DNA of 5,688 nucleotides. It comes from Bacteroidales bacterium (GTDB lineage: Bacteria; Bacteroidota; Bacteroidia; Bacteroidales; UBA1402). Below are positions 1 through 3,043 of this stretch, one piece after another. The position numbers and the translations under genes are program-made. Under the pieces are notes generated by a model. It was not told the DNA's origin. It worked only from the letters and a program-made list of their open reading frames with translations, and made no database searches. The stretch is from positions 1 to 5,688 of the forward strand of contig DOBD01000270.1 in the NCBI GenBank assembly GCA_003506275.1, read 5' to 3'. Position 1 is the stretch's first letter. Each line of letters starts with the position of its first letter.

Positions 1-262
1 TATGTATTAGTTCATCTTTTGGATGATGTACAGCATCTTCTTCTTCTTTGACCTCAATTTTTAATTTAGAGTTATTTGCTCTTATAAAAAACTCTTGTTC
101 AATAGCTTCATTCAAATGCAATTTGCACTTGTCTTTGAGGTTCTGTTCGGATACCTCATAAGCATTCTTGAGCCAAATAAACTGAAGGATAAGAAGGGCA
201 ACAATGCCTAGTAGGCTGATGCCTAAGGCTACCCAGCGGTTAATGATCTTGTTGAGTTTCAT
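1..262 (-). CDS. Membrane sensor protein, probable sensor histidine kinase, N-terminal part only
   Basis: This gene reads leftward and leaves the window, so only its first 87 codons are visible. The protein starts MKLNKIINRW, has one hydrophobic membrane segment at about residues 11-31 ending in LQFIWLKNAY, and continues into a charged, extracytoplasmic-looking stretch with an acidic run at about residues 70-76. A very short cytoplasmic head, one membrane helix closing on an aromatic-Leu-Lys-Asn-Ala-Tyr pattern, then a hydrophilic sensor region is the usual N-terminus of Bacteroidota sensor histidine kinases. The HisKA and ATPase domains would lie outside the window, so the kinase call is inference. 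The start is the ATG at 260-262; the nearby ATG at 267-269 is in another frame. An exact -7 promoter element lies 24 bases upstream. The gene is AT-rich (about 37% G+C in the first 240 bases) compared with its neighbours. It could instead be another single-pass membrane protein. Confidence 0.6.
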   Translation of the reverse strand, partial: MKLNKIINRWVALGISLLGIVALLILQFIWLKNAYEVSEQNLKDKCKLHLNEAIEQEFFIRANNSKLKIEVKEEEDAVHHPKDELIH

Positions 263-285
263 GAGTCATGCCTGAAAAACTTTGG

Positions 286-293
286 CAAAGATA
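286..293 (-). promoter_or_regulatory. Bacteroidota-type -7 promoter element for the sensor gene
   Basis: Read on the minus strand this is TATCTTTG, an exact match to the TAnnTTTG -7 consensus used by the primary sigma factor of Bacteroidota. It lies 23 bases before the ATG at 262, giving a predicted 5' leader of roughly 15-20 bases. No convincing -33 element (TTTG or TTG) is seen at the usual spacing of about 19 bases; a GTTG at 310-307 is too close. The element overlaps the small dyad CTTTG-G-CAAAG at 280-290. The promoter suggests that the sensor gene is transcribed apart from the sigma/DUF4252 operon upstream of it. Confidence 0.45.
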
Positions 294-355
294 CATGAAA
301 TTAATACAACGTATACGGAAAGTATGAAAATTGTTCGGATAATTAATTGGATACG

Positions 356-387
356 CGTTAGATAACGACTGAGGGGAGGATCAGTTG
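356..387. repeat. Two small inverted repeats at the 3' end of the DUF4252 gene
   Basis: Two dyads lie side by side. CGTTA-GA-TAACG at 356-367 is perfect but has a 2-base centre, so it resembles a protein-binding dyad more than a hairpin. ACTGA (368-372) pairs with TCAGT (381-385) across an 8-base loop, and the stem extends to 7 bp if a G:T pair is allowed; it spans the TGA stop codon at 381-383. Read leftward, no run of T follows the second stem, so it is not a standard intrinsic terminator. It could be a weak terminator or a 3'-end stabilising hairpin for the sigma operon transcript. The rest of 263-380 shows nothing beyond the promoter of the sensor gene. Confidence 0.25.
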
Positions 388-860
388 CCGATTGACATTC
401 CCTTAGTCATCTTCTTGATATCATCCATGGTCATGTCGCCAGTCATTTGGATCAGTACAAACTCATCCCCTTCATCCACGACCATAACCATCTCAGAGAC
501 ACGCTGGTCACTTTTCTTTTTGATGTAGAAATTCACCAATGACTCTTCGTCTTTGACGGTCATCAACACTTCAAAGGTCTTGTTATTGAAGAATTCTTTG
601 GTGTCCCTGCGTAGGTTCTGAACCAGATTCCGGCGCTCGGTAGTCAAAATCAGAATACCGGTAAGCCGGCCGGCCATTTCTTTGGTGTTCATGTTGATGT
701 GCACATTCATATTGGGCATCATCTGGAGCATGGTTTTGGAGATAAAAACTGTCGTAACACCATCCACGTTGGCATAGCGCTCCATCAGGCTTTTTTGTCC
801 CATGACCAGGCTGCTAAGCAGGCAGGCAAGGGTTATCATTACGATGCGTTTCGTTTTCAT
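381..860 (-). CDS. Exported DUF4252 family protein, methionine-rich
   Basis: The 159-residue protein matches the DUF4252 pattern found across Bacteroidota: after the signal peptide come ERYANVDGVTTVFISK, MMPNM, a mid-region TVKDEESLVNFYIKK, then VSEMVMVVDEGDEFVLIQM and a terminal DDIKKM. Residues 1-21 form a signal peptide (basic start, hydrophobic core, cleavage probably after MG and before QK). The Cys at 13 sits inside the hydrophobic core and is not a proper lipobox, so a soluble periplasmic protein is more likely than a lipoprotein. The biochemical function of DUF4252 is not known. The gene starts 8 bases after the stop of the anti-sigma-like gene, in the common sigma/membrane protein/DUF4252 order, which suggests a role in or under that signalling unit. 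It is unusual in having 18 methionines in 159 residues, clustered at residues 44-62 and 139-155. Family assignment is firm; function is not. Confidence 0.85.
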   Translation of the reverse strand: MKTKRIVMITLACLLSSLVMGQKSLMERYANVDGVTTVFISKTMLQMMPNMNVHINMNTKEMAGRLTGILILTTERRNLVQNLRRDTKEFFNNKTFEVLMTVKDEESLVNFYIKKKSDQRVSEMVMVVDEGDEFVLIQMTGDMTMDDIKKMTKGMSIGN

Positions 861-868
861 AAGAAGGG

Positions 869-1405
869 TTATTTTGTCAGTTTGGATAATTGCTTGTTGA
901 CCGTTTGTTCTGTTTTATCAATACGGATATTGGCACAATACAGCGTTTGATAACCTCTGTTTAGCTTTTCTGCCATCAGTTGGACGGCTTTGTCGGCTTC
1001 TATGGCTGCCATGGCCGGATTGGTGAATGTATCGGTGTGGTGCCTGTCGATGGGTGTGTTGTTTAGTTTGGATAATCCGATCGTGAACAGGAGTAATAAG
1101 CTGGCTGCGGCGGCAGTGGTCCACATCCAGGAAGATCTCATCAATGACGTTGACTGTTTGTGAGTCATTATGTCGTCCGTTTTGGCAGACACTGTGTCGA
1201 TCGTGCGCTCCAACCTTTCAAGCATACCCTCTGGAAGGTCCAGTTCTTCTGTGTTATAACAAGCCAAAAAACTTCTTTTATCCCCCAGCATGTCAGCAGG
1301 AACATCCTCAGCGTCAAAGAAGGCTTTCAGAGCCTTTTCGTCTTCCAGGCTGGTGTTGCCCTCATAGAAGGCCTCCAGCAATTGTTTATAAGCAGTTATA
1401 TTCAT
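869..1405 (-). CDS. Probable anti-sigma factor, single-pass membrane protein
   Basis: The product has a cytoplasmic N-terminal half with the pattern YKQLLEAFYEGNTSLEDEKALKAFF, which recurs at the start of small regulators beside ECF sigma genes in Bacteroidota. A membrane helix follows at about residues 97-117 (numbered from the 1420 start), then an outward C-terminal part with a repeat-like helical stretch AIEADKAVQLMAEKLNRGYQTL. The gene overlaps the sigma factor stop, so the two are likely translated together. By position and topology it would bind the sigma factor inside the cell and release it on an envelope signal. It lacks the HxxxCxxC zinc motif of classical ZAS anti-sigma factors; the cytoplasmic half has only one Cys. 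The start is uncertain: ATG at 1405 (MNITAYK, 178 residues, 20-base overlap) places the conserved motif near the N-terminus as usual; ATG at 1420 adds MPIIT. Neither has a clear Shine-Dalgarno site. Anti-sigma function is inferred, not seen. Confidence 0.7.
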   Translation of the reverse strand: MNITAYKQLLEAFYEGNTSLEDEKALKAFFDAEDVPADMLGDKRSFLACYNTEELDLPEGMLERLERTIDTVSAKTDDIMTHKQSTSLMRSSWMWTTAAAASLLLLFTIGLSKLNNTPIDRHHTDTFTNPAMAAIEADKAVQLMAEKLNRGYQTLYCANIRIDKTEQTVNKQLSKLTK

Positions 1406-1904
1406 AGTGATGATGGGCATTTAATTGTTCTCGAATCGTTTTTCTGGCTCTGGAGAGCAAGACCCTGATGTTGACGGCTGTCAGGCCTGTAATTTGTTCA
1501 ATCTCTTCCATGGAGCACTCATCCATGTGTCTGAGTTTCATGACCAGTTGTTGTGTCGCTGGCAATCCCTCCATCAACTGTTGGACCAGTTCAAGCGTGT
1601 GCTTGTTTTCCAAACTTTCCAGGGGCGTTTCCTGGGTAGATCGCTCGTGTTTGACCGGATCGAAGGAAACAACCTGGTGCTGGGCGGAGCGCAACACATC
1701 CATGCACCGATTTTTGACCATCACAACACAAAACGACGCTGGATTTTGCATCAATGGAAGTTCGTCGCGTTTTTCCCACAGTTTCGCGTACGTCTCCTGC
1801 ACCACGTCTTCCGCATCGGCTTTGTTCTCCAGCAGGTGGAAAGCAATGCGATAGAGCTTTTTGTGATAAGGCAAGTACAGAGACTTGAAGGTGGCTGCGT
1901 CCAT
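1386..1904 (-). CDS. ECF-family RNA polymerase sigma factor
   Basis: This 172-residue protein is a sigma-70 family factor of the extracytoplasmic function group, which has only regions 2 and 4 and directs RNA polymerase to a small regulon. Region 2 lies at about residues 5-73, with the diagnostic ADAEDVVQETYAKLWEKRDE (core binding and -10 recognition). Region 4 spans about residues 103-160: LPATQQLVMKLRHMDECSMEEIEQITGLT followed by the recognition helix and SRARKTIREQL. Length and layout are normal for the family. The start MDAATFKSLY fits the usual N-terminus, and a perfect 10-base palindrome sits just upstream of the ATG. It is the first gene of a leftward operon with the anti-sigma-like gene (overlapping its 3' end) and the DUF4252 gene. 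Its last ten codons (AHHHYEYNCL) lie partly in the overlap. ECF factors often activate their own operon, so a target promoter may lie in 1905-2019. The stimulus is unknown. Confidence 0.93.
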   Translation of the reverse strand: MDAATFKSLYLPYHKKLYRIAFHLLENKADAEDVVQETYAKLWEKRDELPLMQNPASFCVVMVKNRCMDVLRSAQHQVVSFDPVKHERSTQETPLESLENKHTLELVQQLMEGLPATQQLVMKLRHMDECSMEEIEQITGLTAVNIRVLLSRARKTIREQLNAHHHYEYNCL

Positions 1905-1910
1905 TTGGCT

Positions 1911-1920
1911 AAACCGGTTT
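1911..1920. repeat. Perfect palindrome AAACCGGTTT before the sigma gene
   Basis: A 10-base perfect palindrome lies 6 bases upstream of the sigma factor ATG, so it would be in the mRNA leader. It could be an operator half of a regulator or simply chance. The sequence match is direct; a role is inference. Confidence 0.3.
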
Positions 1921-1951
1921 TCTATATGGAAGACGATTGAGGTTCCGGCTT

Positions 1952-1964
1952 GTTACAAAGTAAC
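1952..1964. repeat. Inverted repeat GTTAC-AAA-GTAAC in the divergent region
   Basis: Perfect 5-base arms flank a 3-base centre, 48 bases upstream of the sigma ATG and 56 bases upstream of the aldolase ATG, so it could act on both. It overlaps the leftward -7-like element (1956-1963). ECF promoters generally carry an AAC-type -35 motif, and each arm ends in such a triplet in one orientation, so this may be an autoregulatory promoter element or an operator. The role is inferred. Confidence 0.35.
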
Positions 1965-2019
1965 CATATTTTCTCTTTCTTTGTATAAACAATCGTGAAT
2001 TGAACTAAGCCCCTATTCT

Positions 2020-3042
2020 ATGCGCAGTTTTGCTTCTGACAATAACTCGGGTGTCCATCCAGCCGTGATGGAGGCTCTTTTGCACGCCAACACGGGACAT
2101 GCCATTGGTTATGGAAACGATCCATGGACGGAAGCTACCGACCGTTTGTTCAAAGAAACCTTCGGTGAAACGTGTGAATCGTATTATGTGTTTAACGGAA
2201 CAGGTAGCAACATCATTGCACTACAGTTGATGACCCGGCCTTATCACGCCATACTCTGTGCCGAGACCGCTCATGTTTTTGTAGACGAATGTGGAGGCCC
2301 GGTCAAGAGTACTGGCTGCCAATTGATGCCCATTAAAACCCCTGATGGCAAGTTGACCCCCGAAGGTATCCGACATCGGTTGCATGGATTCAATGATCAG
2401 CATCACTCGCAACCCGGCGTGATTTACTTGTCACAATGTACGGAACTGGGCACAGTGTATACGGTAGAAGAACTGCTGGCTATCACGGAACTGGCTCACA
2501 GCTGCGGTATGTACGTACACATGGATGGTGCCAGACTGGCTAATGCCGCTGCTTATCTGGGCGTCTCCCTGAAAGCCCTTACAACCGATTGTGGCATCGA
2601 TGTGCTCAGCTTCGGGGGTACGAAAAATGGGTTGATGATGGGTGAGAGCGTGGTGATTATCAATCCTGCCTTGATTCAGGAGGCAAAGTACATCCGCAAA
2701 CAGTCGGCTCAACTGGCCTCCAAGATGCGCTATCTGGCCTGTCAATTCAGCGTATACCTGCGTCATGATTTTTGGTTGAACAACGCCAGGCATGCCAACA
2801 CGATGGCTCAAAAGCTTTACCATGGCCTGAAGTCGATACCTGGGGTGACGTTTACGCAGAAGGTGGAAACCAACGCGCTATTTTTAGTTATGCCGAAAGC
2901 CTTGATTGAGGCCCTTCAAACCAAGTGGTTTTTTTATTTTTGGAATGAAGATTTGGGCGAAATACGCCTGGTAACCTCATTTGACACCACGGATGAGGAT
3001 GTGGAAGCGTTGTTGGATACGGTTAGAAAGGCAGTCCGATAA
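2020..3042 (+). CDS. ltaE: Low-specificity L-threonine aldolase, PLP-dependent
   Basis: This cytoplasmic fold-type I pyridoxal-phosphate enzyme cleaves L-threonine or L-allo-threonine to glycine and acetaldehyde. The 340-residue length is normal. Recognisable parts are FASDNNSGVHP at the N-terminus, GYGNDPWT (30-37), the phosphate-binding NGTGSN (59-64), AETAHVFVDECGGP with His85 stacking on the cofactor, HMDGARL (167-173) with Asp169 to the pyridine nitrogen and Arg172, the Schiff-base Lys202 in SFGGTKNG, KQSAQLASKMRYLA (227-240), and Arg316, probable carboxylate binder. The pattern, including LSQCTELGTVY where the E. coli enzyme has ENTHNG, resembles the Pseudomonas-type aldolases. The start is fixed by an in-frame TGA at 1996 and by the family N-terminus; there is no Shine-Dalgarno site. 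It is divergent from the sigma operon and is followed after one base by the pectate lyase gene. Related beta-eliminating lyases share the fold, so the exact substrate is inferred. Confidence 0.92.
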   Translation: MRSFASDNNSGVHPAVMEALLHANTGHAIGYGNDPWTEATDRLFKETFGETCESYYVFNGTGSNIIALQLMTRPYHAILCAETAHVFVDECGGPVKSTGCQLMPIKTPDGKLTPEGIRHRLHGFNDQHHSQPGVIYLSQCTELGTVYTVEELLAITELAHSCGMYVHMDGARLANAAAYLGVSLKALTTDCGIDVLSFGGTKNGLMMGESVVIINPALIQEAKYIRKQSAQLASKMRYLACQFSVYLRHDFWLNNARHANTMAQKLYHGLKSIPGVTFTQKVETNALFLVMPKALIEALQTKWFFYFWNEDLGEIRLVTSFDTTDEDVEALLDTVRKAVR

Positions 3043-3043
3043 G

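Larger units (their letters stand above)
1905..2019. promoter_or_regulatory. Divergent promoter region between the sigma operon and the threonine aldolase/pectate lyase operon
   Basis: These 115 bases must hold the promoters for both directions. For the leftward operon, TTACTTTG on the minus strand (1963-1956) differs from TAnnTTTG at one position. For the rightward operon, TTTCTTTG (1976-1983) also differs at one position, and TATAAA follows at 1984-1989. No -33 element at good spacing accompanies either, so neither promoter is certain. An in-frame TGA at 1996-1998 stops the aldolase frame from extending upstream of its ATG at 2020. Two dyads in the region are listed separately. Confidence 0.45.

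Noticed and set aside
1..1904. PorY/SigP-type control of the T9SS by this sensor and sigma factor
   Set aside because: The sensor fragment is too short to identify as PorY, and the sigma factor has no feature that marks it as SigP; the idea rests only on their presence beside a T9SS substrate.
1425..1940. 171-codon open frame on the plus strand opposite the sigma factor
   Set aside because: It is antisense to a clear ECF sigma factor, its translation has no recognisable domain, and it crosses the divergent promoter region.
2924..2942. T-rich run that might be a terminator
   Set aside because: It lies inside the aldolase coding sequence (Lys-Trp-Phe-Phe-Tyr-Phe-Trp) and no stable stem precedes it.
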